Source: Pseudomonadota bacterium
GTDB lineage: Bacteria; Pseudomonadota; Gammaproteobacteria; Xanthomonadales; SZUA-38
NCBI GenBank assembly: GCA_039033415.1
Contig: JBCCCR010000015.1
Coordinates: forward strand, 79,755-143,754
Direction: 5' to 3'
DNA length: 64,000 nucleotides
The position numbers and the translations under genes are program-made. Every line of letters begins with the position of its first letter. Positions within the stretch are counted from its first letter, which is position 1. Shown here one piece after another: positions 34,642 through 42,923 of this stretch. The notes below the pieces were generated by a model. That model was given only the letters and a program-made list of their open reading frames with translations. It had not been told where the DNA came from and did no database searches.

Positions 34642-34941
34642 ATGGCTAAACACTGGAACTGGCGCCAACGCAGCATCGCCGTCATCGTCTGGCCCTCGTT
34701 TCTGATGGCCAGCGTGGCGACACTGCTGTTTTTCGCCAAGATAGACCCGGCGCTGCTGCTCTCGGCTTTTGTCTTTCAAGTTGAGATGAGCAATCAGGCT
34801 GTCTATTCGCTGGGCTTTTTCTTTTTCTGGTTGATCTGTGCCGGCGCGTGCACCCTCAGCACCTGGCTGATTCGCACGGAACGGCGAATGGACAGCTTCC
34901 CCGAGGTGCCGCCCGACCTGCCTGTGGACCCGGAGCTATGA
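34642..34941 (+). CDS. Small membrane protein between ccoP and ccoG
   Basis: A 99-residue protein with two transmembrane helices (IAVIVWPSFLMASVATLLFFA and AVYSLGFFFFWLICAGACTLSTWLI) and a polar, acidic C-terminus rich in proline. It is fixed in the operon by an ATGA overlap with ccoG. A gene of this size and position occurs in several gammaproteobacterial cbb3 loci, but I know no established function. Its location suggests a role in oxidase assembly or copper delivery. The two cysteines in the second helix (ICAGAC) are notable in that light. Confidence 0.8.
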   Translation: MAKHWNWRQRSIAVIVWPSFLMASVATLLFFAKIDPALLLSAFVFQVEMSNQAVYSLGFFFFWLICAGACTLSTWLIRTERRMDSFPEVPPDLPVDPEL

Positions 34942-36356
34942 CCACCGCCACGCCGACCAAGCGCGGCAACTCCAAGCGGGACGCGATACCCGTTGAGGTC
35001 AGCGGATCGCTTTATCAGAAAGAGTCCAAGATCTACGTCAAAGACGTTAAGGGACGCTTCGCCCGCCTGCGAAACATTGCCATGGTGGCCCTGCTGGGTC
35101 TGTTTTACGGCGTGGTTTGGCTGACGTGGGAGGGGCGCCAGGCGGTGCTTTTTGACCTCCCGGCTCGCAAGTTCTACATCTGGGGGCTGACGCTCTGGCC
35201 GCAGGACTTTATCTACCTGGCCCTGCTCCTGCTGCTGCTGGCGCTGAGCCTCTTTTTCTTCACCGCGCTGGCCGGCCGCTTGTGGTGTGGCTACGCCTGC
35301 CCACAGACGGTCTGGACCGAAGCGTTCATGCTGATCGAGCGTTGGGTTGAGGGCGACCGGAATCGCCGCATGAAGCTGGATAAGGGGCCGCGCAACAGGA
35401 CGTTCCTGCTGCGCAAGAGCACCAAACAGTTTCTATGGCTTGCCCTGTCACTCTGGACCGGCATGACCTTCGTCGGCTACTTCATGCCGATCCGGGAGCT
35501 GGCCGCGGGTATCGTCAGCTTCAACCTGCATCCCTGGGCCTGGTTCTGGTTCCTGTTCTATGGCTTCGCCACCTACGGCAACGCGGGCTTTCTTCGCGAG
35601 CAGGTTTGCAAGTACATGTGCCCCTACGCGCGTTTTCAGAGCGCGATGTTCGACAATGACACGCTGATCATCGCGTACGACGAAAGCCGCGGTGAGCCGC
35701 GCGGCGGACGCAAGAAAAAGGTCGACCACCGTGCTCAAGGCCTCGGCGACTGCATCGATTGCACGCTCTGTGTCCAGGTGTGCCCCACCGGGATCGATAT
35801 CCGGGACGGGCTGCAGTATGAGTGCATCGCCTGTGCGGCCTGCATCGACGCGTGTGACGAGGTCATGGACAAGATGTCCTACCCTCGCGGCCTGATTCGG
35901 TATACCTCCAACAACGCCGTGCGTGGCGGCAAAGCGCACGTGCTGCGCCCAAGGATGATTGTTTACGCGGTGCTGCTGGTTGTCATCAGCGTCAGCCTGG
36001 TGACCTCGGTCAGTACACGAACGCCGCTGCGGATGGAGGTTATTCGGGACCGCAATGCGCTCTATCGTGAGCTCGCTGACGGGCGTATCGAAAACGTCTA
36101 CACCCTGCGGGTGATCAACATGACCGAACAGAGCGAAAGCTATGAGCTCGTTTTGTCGGGTAACCCTCAGCTGACCATCGACAGCCCGCAGATCACCGTG
36201 CCTGCCAATCAAACCGCCGCTTTTCCGCTGCGCATTCAGGCAGCACCCGAGGCGGGTATGGGCAGCATCCCGATCCAGCTTTCGCTGACCAGTCAGACCA
36301 ACCCTGACGATCAGGTCATTCGTGACAGCAAATTTTTTCTGCCGGTGAAATCATGA
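34938..36356 (+). CDS. ccoG: cbb3 oxidase assembly ferredoxin-like protein
   Basis: A 472-residue membrane iron-sulfur protein. It begins with the family segment VSGSLYQKESKIYVKDVKGRF and carries about five hydrophobic helices. A cysteine motif GRLWCGYACPQTVWTE is followed by REQVCKYMCPYARFQ. Two ferredoxin-type 4Fe-4S motifs come later (CIDCTLCVQVCPTGIDIRDG and CIACAACIDACDEVMD). The C-terminal periplasmic beta domain (about 370-472) has the usual Ig-like fold pattern. CcoG/RdxA is thought to reduce copper for the oxidase. The ATG at 34938 overlaps the upstream stop, and the TGA overlaps ccoH, so the run is tightly coupled. Confidence 0.94.
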   Translation: MTTATPTKRGNSKRDAIPVEVSGSLYQKESKIYVKDVKGRFARLRNIAMVALLGLFYGVVWLTWEGRQAVLFDLPARKFYIWGLTLWPQDFIYLALLLLLLALSLFFFTALAGRLWCGYACPQTVWTEAFMLIERWVEGDRNRRMKLDKGPRNRTFLLRKSTKQFLWLALSLWTGMTFVGYFMPIRELAAGIVSFNLHPWAWFWFLFYGFATYGNAGFLREQVCKYMCPYARFQSAMFDNDTLIIAYDESRGEPRGGRKKKVDHRAQGLGDCIDCTLCVQVCPTGIDIRDGLQYECIACAACIDACDEVMDKMSYPRGLIRYTSNNAVRGGKAHVLRPRMIVYAVLLVVISVSLVTSVSTRTPLRMEVIRDRNALYRELADGRIENVYTLRVINMTEQSESYELVLSGNPQLTIDSPQITVPANQTAAFPLRIQAAPEAGMGSIPIQLSLTSQTNPDDQVIRDSKFFLPVKS

Positions 36357-36571
36357 AACCAACCCAAACCTCCTCTGCCGGCAGCCGCTGGTACCAAGAA
36401 TCCGCGATGAAAGTGGTCGCCGGCGTACTCATTGCCACGCTGATGTCCGGTGTAACGATGCTTTCGCTCGCGCTGAGCAGCGATGATCCGCTGGTTATCA
36501 CCGACGGCCAGTATCAGGAGCTGCGCGATGAGTTTCGTCTGACGGAGCCTCGCCCGGACGATGACGGCTGA
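36353..36571 (+). CDS. ccoH: FixH/CcoH-like protein, shortened
   Basis: A 72-residue protein in the ccoH position. It has the FixH-like start SRWYQESAMKVVAGVLIATL, one transmembrane helix and then ALSSDDPLVITDGQYQELRD, corresponding to the x-x-D-x-LV-x-x-DYY segment of FixH. Full-length FixH has a further periplasmic domain of about 80-90 residues, which is missing here: the gene stops soon after and overlaps ccoI by 11 bases. It could be a naturally minimal form rather than a truncation, since the overlaps on both sides are intact. It may help CcoI-dependent copper insertion. Confidence 0.75.
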   Translation: MKPTQTSSAGSRWYQESAMKVVAGVLIATLMSGVTMLSLALSSDDPLVITDGQYQELRDEFRLTEPRPDDDG

Positions 36572-39074
36572 AGCGATTCTGCGTCCATCATCCCGCGAGC
36601 AGCATATCGTGCTGAGCGACGGGCTGATCCAAGAGGGTACGTGCTTTCACTGCGCGGAACCGATCCCCCCCGGTCTGGACCTGTCGGTGAGTTACCGCGG
36701 CGAAGACCGGCGCGTTTGCTGCACCGGCTGCCAGGCGGTGGCCGAACTGATCATCAGCGGGGGCCAGGGTGACTACTACGAATATCGTGAAAGCCCGGCC
36801 GCCAGTCCCCAGCTTCAGGCAACCGAGACGGACTGGCAGGCGTTTGACGGCCAGGAAACGGTGGATAAAGACGGACAGGCTGAGGCAACTATCTGGATCG
36901 ATGGTATCCACTGCGGTGCCTGCGGCTGGCTGATCGAGACCCAGCTGAAGGCAATCCGCGGCGTCCACTCCGTCGGCGTCGACCAACAGACCGGCATCAC
37001 CCATCTGCGATGGTCCAATGAGTTTGTCCAGCAGAGCACGTTGCTCGAAACCATTGCAGCGCTTGGCTATCAACCCCACCCGCTTTCCGGCAGCGAGCTT
37101 GACGAGAGCCTGGCCCGCGAACGTGCAGCGTTCCTCAAGCAGCTTGCGGTGGCGGGTTTGGGCATGATGCAGGTCTCCATGTTTGCCATCGGCACGTATT
37201 TTGGTCCAGAAAACGGGATGGACCCGGCGGTCGAGCGGCTGCTGTATCTCGTGTCGATGGTGGTTGCGGCGCCGGTGGTTTTCTACTCCGGCGTGTCCTT
37301 TTTTGCCGGCGCCGTCCGCGCCCTCCGGGCCCGCCAGCTGAACATGGACGTACCCGTGTCCATTGCGCTGCTGCTGGCCTTCGGCGCGAGCACCATCAAC
37401 TTTTTCCGCGGCGACGGGCCCATGTATTTTGAGTCCGCCACCATGTTTGTGTTTCTGCTCCTGGCCGCACGCTTTATTGCGATGGGCGTCCGACACAAGG
37501 CGGTCGATGCGCAGCGGGCGCTCCTGCCGATGTTGCCCGACGCGGTGATCAAGATTATCGAAGATGGGCCGGCGCTCCAGGAAGTCAGCGTCCCCCGCGC
37601 CAGCCTTCAGCCGGGCGACCTCATCCGGGTTAGACCCGGGGACGCCATCGCAGCGGACGGGGTGATCGAAAGCGGCGCCACGACCATCAATGAGGCGCTG
37701 ATGACCGGGGAATCACACCCCAGGACTGGCGCAGTCGGCGAGCTGGTGCTCGCGGGCAGCGGCAATATCGATGGCAGCATTACGGTACGAATCACCCGCG
37801 CGGGCCGGGACTGCACCCTGTCCCAGGCCGCAGACCTTCTCAACCGCGCTCGCCTCAGCAGACCGCAACAGGTGCTCACCGCCAATCGGGTTTCCAGCGT
37901 GTTTGTCGCCTGCCTGCTGCTGGTTGCTACCGGCGTATTCTTTTTCTGGCTGCCGGCAGGCTTCGAGCGGGCTTTCAGCACCACGCTGGCAGTCCTCGTC
38001 GTGACCTGCCCCTGCGCGCTCTCGCTCGCCATACCGGCGGCGCTATCCGCGGCCACAACCCGCCTCGCCCGGGACGGCCTGCTGGTCAGCCGGCTCGACG
38101 CGCTGGAAGTACTGCCGCGGGTCACGTGTGCGTTGATCGACAAAACCGGAACCTTGAGTGAGGGACGGCCGGGAATCAGCGCCGTCCGGCTGAATAGCTC
38201 TCACCCGAAGGCCATAGACCGGGCCACGCTGCTCGACTGGATGGCTGCACTGGAGAAACACAGCAACCACCCGCTCGCCGCAGCCTTCCGAGGCATTCGG
38301 AGCAGCGCCCAGGCAGACGCGGTATCGGCGGTCGCCGGGCAGGGCATTCAGGGAAAGATTGAGGGTCGCAACCTCAAGCTGGGTAGCGCTGCCTTTACCG
38401 GCGACGTCACCCAGGCAGACGAACCGCTGATCCTCGCGGACGAAACCGGTGTTCTGGGCTGGGTTGAGGTCACCGACCCCTGGCGGGAGGATACGGCCAA
38501 GACGCTCAGCCGCCTCGCTGCCGCCGGAATCAGGATCGTTATTGCCAGCGGGGATCACGACAAGCGGGTCCAGCGCGCCGCCGCCGAACTGGGCATTCGA
38601 TTCGCTGCGGGCGAGCTGAGGCCCGATCAGAAGCTCACGCTCCTCCGTCAGCTGCAGGCTGAGGGAGAAACCGTTTTGGCGTTGGGTGACGGCGTCAACG
38701 ATAGCGGGCTACTGGGTGGGGCTGATGTGTCTGTTGCGATGGCCGAGGGAGCCGACCTCGCGACCGCTGGCGCGGACGTGGTTCTGACGGGCCGCAGACT
38801 AGGGCCGCTGCTGATGTTGCTAACGGCAGCCCGCTATTGCCGCATGATCGTCCGGCAGAATCTCATCTGGGCGGTAGCGTATAACGTGATTGCGGTGCCG
38901 TTTGCGGCGGCCGGACTGATCGGCCCGGGCCTGGCAGCACTCGGGATGTCAGCCAGCTCGCTGGTCGTCATCCTCAACGCCGCCAGGCTGGCAAAAATGG
39001 ATCTGGCTGCCGGCGAATCCCAATCCCCTGGCGCTGCAGACCGCAACAGCGTTCCCCAGCCACAACCGGCTTAG
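36561..39074 (+). CDS. ccoI: Copper-exporting P-type ATPase of the cbb3 assembly pathway
   Basis: An 837-residue P1B-type ATPase. The N-terminus holds a cysteine-rich segment (TCFHCAEPIPPG, RRVCCTGCQAVAELI) and one heavy-metal-associated domain with GIHCGACGWLIE. The core has the TGES actuator motif (LMTGESHPRTG), the intramembrane CPC metal site (TCPCALSLAIPAAL), the phosphorylation motif DKTGT, the nucleotide-binding HP (EKHSNHPLAAAF) and the hinge GDGVNDS. This is the CcoI/FixI subtype, which delivers copper to the oxidase. The gene overlaps ccoH and is followed by ccoS after 16 bases. Confidence 0.95.
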   Translation: MTAEAILRPSSREQHIVLSDGLIQEGTCFHCAEPIPPGLDLSVSYRGEDRRVCCTGCQAVAELIISGGQGDYYEYRESPAASPQLQATETDWQAFDGQETVDKDGQAEATIWIDGIHCGACGWLIETQLKAIRGVHSVGVDQQTGITHLRWSNEFVQQSTLLETIAALGYQPHPLSGSELDESLARERAAFLKQLAVAGLGMMQVSMFAIGTYFGPENGMDPAVERLLYLVSMVVAAPVVFYSGVSFFAGAVRALRARQLNMDVPVSIALLLAFGASTINFFRGDGPMYFESATMFVFLLLAARFIAMGVRHKAVDAQRALLPMLPDAVIKIIEDGPALQEVSVPRASLQPGDLIRVRPGDAIAADGVIESGATTINEALMTGESHPRTGAVGELVLAGSGNIDGSITVRITRAGRDCTLSQAADLLNRARLSRPQQVLTANRVSSVFVACLLLVATGVFFFWLPAGFERAFSTTLAVLVVTCPCALSLAIPAALSAATTRLARDGLLVSRLDALEVLPRVTCALIDKTGTLSEGRPGISAVRLNSSHPKAIDRATLLDWMAALEKHSNHPLAAAFRGIRSSAQADAVSAVAGQGIQGKIEGRNLKLGSAAFTGDVTQADEPLILADETGVLGWVEVTDPWREDTAKTLSRLAAAGIRIVIASGDHDKRVQRAAAELGIRFAAGELRPDQKLTLLRQLQAEGETVLALGDGVNDSGLLGGADVSVAMAEGADLATAGADVVLTGRRLGPLLMLLTAARYCRMIVRQNLIWAVAYNVIAVPFAAAGLIGPGLAALGMSASSLVVILNAARLAKMDLAAGESQSPGAADRNSVPQPQPA

Positions 39075-39090
39075 CTGACGACATACCAAT

Positions 39091-39258
39091 ATGAAGATAC
39101 TGTTTTTATTGATACCCCTGAGCCTGATGCTTCTCAGCGTTGCCGTCTGGGGCTTCTTCTGGATGGTCCGCCATCGCCAGTTCGAGGATATGGACGCCGC
39201 CGCATGGCGGATCCTGCCCGATGACGTCACTCCAGCGAATCGCACCAACGATGAATGA
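39091..39258 (+). CDS. ccoS: cbb3 oxidase maturation protein
   Basis: A 55-residue protein, short enough to be overlooked. The sequence starts MKILFLLIPLSLMLLSVAV, a single helix, followed by WGFFWMVRHRQFEDMDAAAW and a short acidic tail ending TNDE. This matches CcoS: an N-terminal helix with ILxPxSLxLL, W-A/G-F-x-W, Q-F-x-D-L/M-D. CcoS is needed for cofactor insertion into CcoN. The gene lies between ccoI and the SafE-like gene, and its stop overlaps the latter's ATG by 8 bases. Confidence 0.93.
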   Translation: MKILFLLIPLSLMLLSVAVWGFFWMVRHRQFEDMDAAAWRILPDDVTPANRTNDE

Positions 39259-40015
39259 ACCACTGACCATCGGGGCGGCGCTCATCGCCGGTTTGGTCGG
39301 AAGCGGCCACTGCCTGGGCATGTGCGGACCGCTGGCCGCGCTGGCCGGGCTCAATCGACAGGGTCGCGGGGCGGCCGCAGCTTCGGCGCTCACCCACAAT
39401 CTGGGCCGGCTGCTCAGCTACGGGCTGCTCGGCGCACTGATCGGGGCGCTGGGCATGGCTGCCGGCTCGCTCGCACCCGTCGCCGCGGCGGGCCCGGCGC
39501 TGCGCATTGCGCTTGGCGTGATCCTGGTATTGCTGGGTCTGCAGCTTGTTGCCCCGCGTTTTCGGCTCAACCCGCTCGATCTCGTCAGCCGCAAGCTGGG
39601 CGTACCGCTGTGGCGGCGCCTGCAGCCGCTGACCCTAAAACTCAACCAGCGGAAGGGATTTGCCGCCAACCTGGCGCGGGGCATGCTCTGGGGCTGGCTC
39701 CCCTGTGGATTGGTGTACAGCCTGCTGGCTCTGGCTGCGGTGTCGGGTTCTGCCACGAGTGGCTCGCTGGTCATGGTGGCTTTCGGCGTCGGCACCCTTC
39801 CCGCCATGCTGGGCGTTGGCCTCCTCGGCAGCCCGCTGGCAGGCCTGTCCAAGGCGCGCCTGAAGCCCCTGATGGGAGCGATGATGATCGCCAGCGGTTT
39901 TGCCGTGTCCGCGATGCCGGTGATGCACCTGAGCGGCGCCCATGATCATAGTCACGCTCACCAGGCGCCTCAGCCTAGCGAGGATGGCGCGCACCACGAG
40001 CATCACCGACACTAA
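39251..40015 (+). CDS. SafE/TauE-like membrane transporter with His-rich tail, cco-linked
   Basis: A 254-residue membrane protein. The first segment contains the family signature GSGHCLGMCGPLAALAG. Later helices include LARGMLWGWLPCGLVYSLLAL, whose W-x-PCGL motif is typical of the cytochrome-biogenesis-linked SafE group rather than true sulfite exporters. The C-terminus is rich in His (HDHSHAHQAP and HHEHHRH), suggesting metal binding. In this position, directly after ccoS, related proteins have been linked to copper homeostasis for cbb3 oxidase. The ATG at 39251 overlaps the ccoS stop; an upstream frame extension to 39140 would overlap ccoS heavily. Confidence 0.87.
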   Translation: MNEPLTIGAALIAGLVGSGHCLGMCGPLAALAGLNRQGRGAAAASALTHNLGRLLSYGLLGALIGALGMAAGSLAPVAAAGPALRIALGVILVLLGLQLVAPRFRLNPLDLVSRKLGVPLWRRLQPLTLKLNQRKGFAANLARGMLWGWLPCGLVYSLLALAAVSGSATSGSLVMVAFGVGTLPAMLGVGLLGSPLAGLSKARLKPLMGAMMIASGFAVSAMPVMHLSGAHDHSHAHQAPQPSEDGAHHEHHRH

Positions 40016-40026
40016 TCGATCGTGGC

Positions 40027-40686
40027 CTATTCCGTTTGCCGGGAAAAGTAGTCGACCTGGTGCAGCATTCGCACGAGGTGCGCAAGGTTTCTTACCCCCA
40101 TTTTCTCCATGACGTGGGTTCGATGGATTTCCACCGTCCGCTGTGAGATCTCCAGATCCAGCGCGACAACTTTATTGGCTTTACCGTCGGCCACCATGCC
40201 CATGACTTGCCGCTCGCGAGGCGTCAGCGATTCGATTCGGCGCTGGATGTCTTTCATATCGGCCGCCTCGCGCTGGCCCTCGCGACATTCGTTCATCGCT
40301 GTCTGAACCCGATCCAGCAGGTCCTGGTCCCGGAAAGGCTTTGGCAGGAAGTCGACGGCCCCACGCTTCAGCGCCTCGACCGCCATCGGAATATCCCCAT
40401 GGCCGGAGATAAAGATGATCGACAGTTCCTTGATACCCCGCTCCTGGAGCAGGTCCTGAAGCTCGAGCCCGCTCATCTGAGGCATCCGGACGTCCAGGAT
40501 CAGTACCCCGGCATCGCCGCCGTAACCGTCCAAAAATTCTGCGGCTGACGAGAAGGTTTTGCATTCGATCGACACCGAGTCCAGCAGAAAAGCGATAGCG
40601 TCTCGCACCGCCGAATCATCATCCACCAGGTAGACAGGCGTTTGATCACCCTGCTCAGCGGCCGGGCCTTGATCCCTAGCATTCAT
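40027..40686 (-). CDS. fixJ: FixJ-type response regulator paired with the oxygen-sensor-like kinase
   Basis: A 219-residue regulator of the receiver plus LuxR-type HTH class. The phospho-acceptor Asp is in LILDVRMPQMSG, followed by SGHGDIPMAVEALKRG and the Lys in LPKPFRDQ. The DNA-binding domain has LTPRERQVMGMVADGKANK and SQRTVEIHRTHVMEKMGVR. It overlaps the kinase gene by 4 bases (its ATG at 40686, the kinase stop at 40683) and converges on the SafE-like gene with an 11-base gap. It probably binds the paired elements at 31255-31273 and 41850-41868. It is closely similar to the regulator at 5734-6474. Confidence 0.9.
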   Translation of the reverse strand: MNARDQGPAAEQGDQTPVYLVDDDSAVRDAIAFLLDSVSIECKTFSSAAEFLDGYGGDAGVLILDVRMPQMSGLELQDLLQERGIKELSIIFISGHGDIPMAVEALKRGAVDFLPKPFRDQDLLDRVQTAMNECREGQREAADMKDIQRRIESLTPRERQVMGMVADGKANKVVALDLEISQRTVEIHRTHVMEKMGVRNLAHLVRMLHQVDYFSRQTE

Positions 40687-41837
40687 GTTGGTATCTCCTG
40701 AGTTGGCGGCAGAGCCAGCACAAAGCGGCTGCCTCCCGCCGGGTTTTCTTCACACCAAAGGCGCCCACCGTGGCCTCGCATGATCGTGCGGCAGATCGAC
40801 AGTCCAACGCCCATGCCGCTGGGCTTACTCGTGTGAAACGGCTCAAAGATCCGCTCGCGCTGATCCTCGTTTACACCGGTGCCGTGGTCAACGACGGCAA
40901 CTCGCACCTCGCCATCAACCTGTTCGCTGATGACGTAGAGCCCCTGTGAGATCTGGCTTGGCCGAACCATCGACTCCAGGCCGTTCCTGATCAGATTCAG
41001 CAGCACCTGCTGAATCTGCACCGGGTCGATATCGACCGCCGGGAGGTTTTCCTCCAGCTCCAAAACAATGGGGGCACCGCTGTCGCGAGCTTCGAGCGCC
41101 GCCAGCTCCATCAGTTCACGGATCACGTCGTTGATCGGTCGCGTAGAGCGGGGCGTCTCCTCGCGGCGGGACAGCGCCCGGATGCGCTCCACCACCCTGC
41201 CCGCCCGTCGGGCCTGCTCACCGATCTGCTCCAGCGCGTAGTTGAGGCGTTCACCGTCGGGCGGATCTTTCGATAACAGCCGACGCCCAGCGTCAGCGAA
41301 CGTCGCCATCGCGGCGAGCGGCTGGTTGATTTCGTGAGCTATTCCTGCACTCATCTCGCCCAGCGTGCTCGTCCGGTGGAAACTCGCCAGGGTCTGCTGG
41401 AGGTCATTGATATTGCGCCGCTCCGCCTGAAGCTCAGACTGCAGCTGATTGCGGGGCCGCAGGTCCTGCATAATCGCCACAAACAGCTGCCGGCCGTCGA
41501 CCGACGCGTGTCCGACAGACAGGTGGATCGACAGCTCGTCGCCGCCCTGATGACGCCCCGTGACCTCCCGCCCGATACCGATGATCTTTCGCTCGCCGGT
41601 GCCGAGATAGCTCTCCATATACCGGTCGTGATGGGCGTGATCGTGGCTACCCATCAAAATTCGAACGTTCTGACCCTGAACCTCTTCCTCGGTATAGCCA
41701 AAAAGCGCCTGCGCACCGCTATTGAACAGCAGGATTTCGCCGCTCTCATCACTGATGATAATCGCCTCCACCGCCGCGTCCAGCAGCGCTTTCAGCAGCC
41801 CACTTTCGTCCTTGTGGCTAATCACTTCGCCCATCAT
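40683..41837 (-). CDS. fixL: FixL-like PAS sensor histidine kinase
   Basis: A 384-residue soluble kinase. The PAS domain (about 15-130) has the FixL-type haem features: after NVRILMGSHDHAHHDRYMES, a His (H70) sits where the axial haem ligand lies in FixL, and IIGIGREVTG carries the haem-pocket Arg (R90); the LSIHLSVGH strand follows. A helical linker leads to HisKA with the phospho-acceptor in AGIAHEINQPLAAM and a HATPase_c domain (NLIRNGLESM, DHGTGV, FEPFHTSKPSGMGVGLSI). It should sense oxygen through haem and phosphorylate the overlapping FixJ-type regulator. It has no transmembrane segment. An element at 41850-41868 lies just upstream of its start. Confidence 0.9.
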   Translation of the reverse strand: MMGEVISHKDESGLLKALLDAAVEAIIISDESGEILLFNSGAQALFGYTEEEVQGQNVRILMGSHDHAHHDRYMESYLGTGERKIIGIGREVTGRHQGGDELSIHLSVGHASVDGRQLFVAIMQDLRPRNQLQSELQAERRNINDLQQTLASFHRTSTLGEMSAGIAHEINQPLAAMATFADAGRRLLSKDPPDGERLNYALEQIGEQARRAGRVVERIRALSRREETPRSTRPINDVIRELMELAALEARDSGAPIVLELEENLPAVDIDPVQIQQVLLNLIRNGLESMVRPSQISQGLYVISEQVDGEVRVAVVDHGTGVNEDQRERIFEPFHTSKPSGMGVGLSICRTIMRGHGGRLWCEENPAGGSRFVLALPPTQEIPT

Positions 41838-41849
41838 GAGAATTTGGCT

Positions 41850-41868
41850 CTACGTAGTTTCCGAGGTG
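41850..41868 (+). promoter_or_regulatory. Second copy of the putative FixJ-type operator
   Basis: CTACGTAGTTTCCGAGGTG lies in the divergent region between the FixL-like kinase (start 41837) and the universal stress protein (start 41949). It matches the ccoN-upstream element at 16 of 19 positions, including all of CTACGTAGTT and CCGA. It is 81 bases from the stress-protein start but only 13 bases from the kinase start, so it more plausibly activates the stress-protein gene or autoregulates the kinase. Confidence 0.5.
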
Positions 41869-41948
41869 CCTTTTCGGACACCCCGTCTGGCAGACTTGCG
41901 GGCAGCAGACGTAAAGTTTGCATCAGAGTAAGAGCAGGTAGGACAACC

Positions 41949-42923
41949 GTGCAGCAAATTGTTATTGATATCGCTGATCCCACCAGTAAAGATCAGCCCG
42001 CGCTGGACGCTGCGCTCGCGTGCCGTTCGCCGGAATCTACGCTCGCCCTGTTCCACAATGTCTATCATAAATCAATCATGGATGACCCTGGAAATCAGGA
42101 TCAGGTGCTCGACGAAGTTCGGGACCTTTTGCTGGAATCCAGGCACGGGCAGCTCGAGGAGCTGGCCAGCGATCGGCTGGGCCAGAAGGTGGCCATTCAT
42201 CTAGTGTGGGCCGAGCAAGGTTGGCAGGAGCTGATTCGGTTTTCAGCACAGTCGAACGCCTCGCTGGTGGTGACCCAGACCGTTCACAAGAACCGGTGGC
42301 AACGTCTGACGCTGAGCAATGAAGATTGGGAGACCATCCGTCACTGCCCCATTCCGCTGCTTCTCGCCAGATCGGACACCGCGGATCGCTACCAGCAGGT
42401 GATCGCCGCCATCGACCCGCTGCATCTCGACGATAAACCCGCGTCGCTGGATCAGAAAATCCTCCATCACGCGAGCGGGCTGGCCAAACTTCACAGCGCA
42501 CCGCTGAAGGTGGTCAATGTGGTTGTTCCCACCCAGCTCGCCCCGATGGGCGGCATGGAATCCGCTATGGCCGTCTGCGAGGTCTCCGAGCAGGTGCTCG
42601 ACGCGCACAAGGAGGCCACCAGTCGGCTGATGGATGCAGAGAAATGCAGCCGCGGCGCCGACAGCCACGTGGTGGTCGGCAATCCCGAGGAAGAGATTGT
42701 CGAGCTCGCCAATGCCACTTCCGGTTCGCTGGTGGTGATGGGCGGCGTGTCGAGGACTCGACTGCAACGCCTGCTGATCGGCAGTACCGCCGAGCGGGTT
42801 CTGGACAAGCTCACCGGCGACGTGCTGATCGTTAAGCCGGCTGACTTCGGGGTCGACATGCCGGCAGTCGACGCGCTCATACAGGCGAGCATGTCACCGA
42901 TGACGCGATCCTTTATCGGCTGA
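41949..42923 (+). CDS. Tandem universal stress protein (UspE-like)
   Basis: A 324-residue protein with two Usp domains. The second (about residues 155-310) has the clear pattern QQVIAAIDPLHLDDKPASLD, then VKVVNVVVP-like LKVVNVVVPTQ, a long helix, and the nucleotide loop G-x2-G-x9-G-S/T as VVMGGVSRTRLQRLLIGSTAERVL. The first domain is less conserved (GQLEELASDRLGQ, LVVTQTVHKNRWQRLTL). The GTG at 41949 has AGGAC upstream; the frame stays open far upstream without meaning. Such proteins are often induced by low oxygen in proteobacteria, consistent with the operator at 41850-41868. Its 3' end overlaps the convergent ATP-grasp gene by 30 bases. Confidence 0.88.
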   Translation: MQQIVIDIADPTSKDQPALDAALACRSPESTLALFHNVYHKSIMDDPGNQDQVLDEVRDLLLESRHGQLEELASDRLGQKVAIHLVWAEQGWQELIRFSAQSNASLVVTQTVHKNRWQRLTLSNEDWETIRHCPIPLLLARSDTADRYQQVIAAIDPLHLDDKPASLDQKILHHASGLAKLHSAPLKVVNVVVPTQLAPMGGMESAMAVCEVSEQVLDAHKEATSRLMDAEKCSRGADSHVVVGNPEEEIVELANATSGSLVVMGGVSRTRLQRLLIGSTAERVLDKLTGDVLIVKPADFGVDMPAVDALIQASMSPMTRSFIG

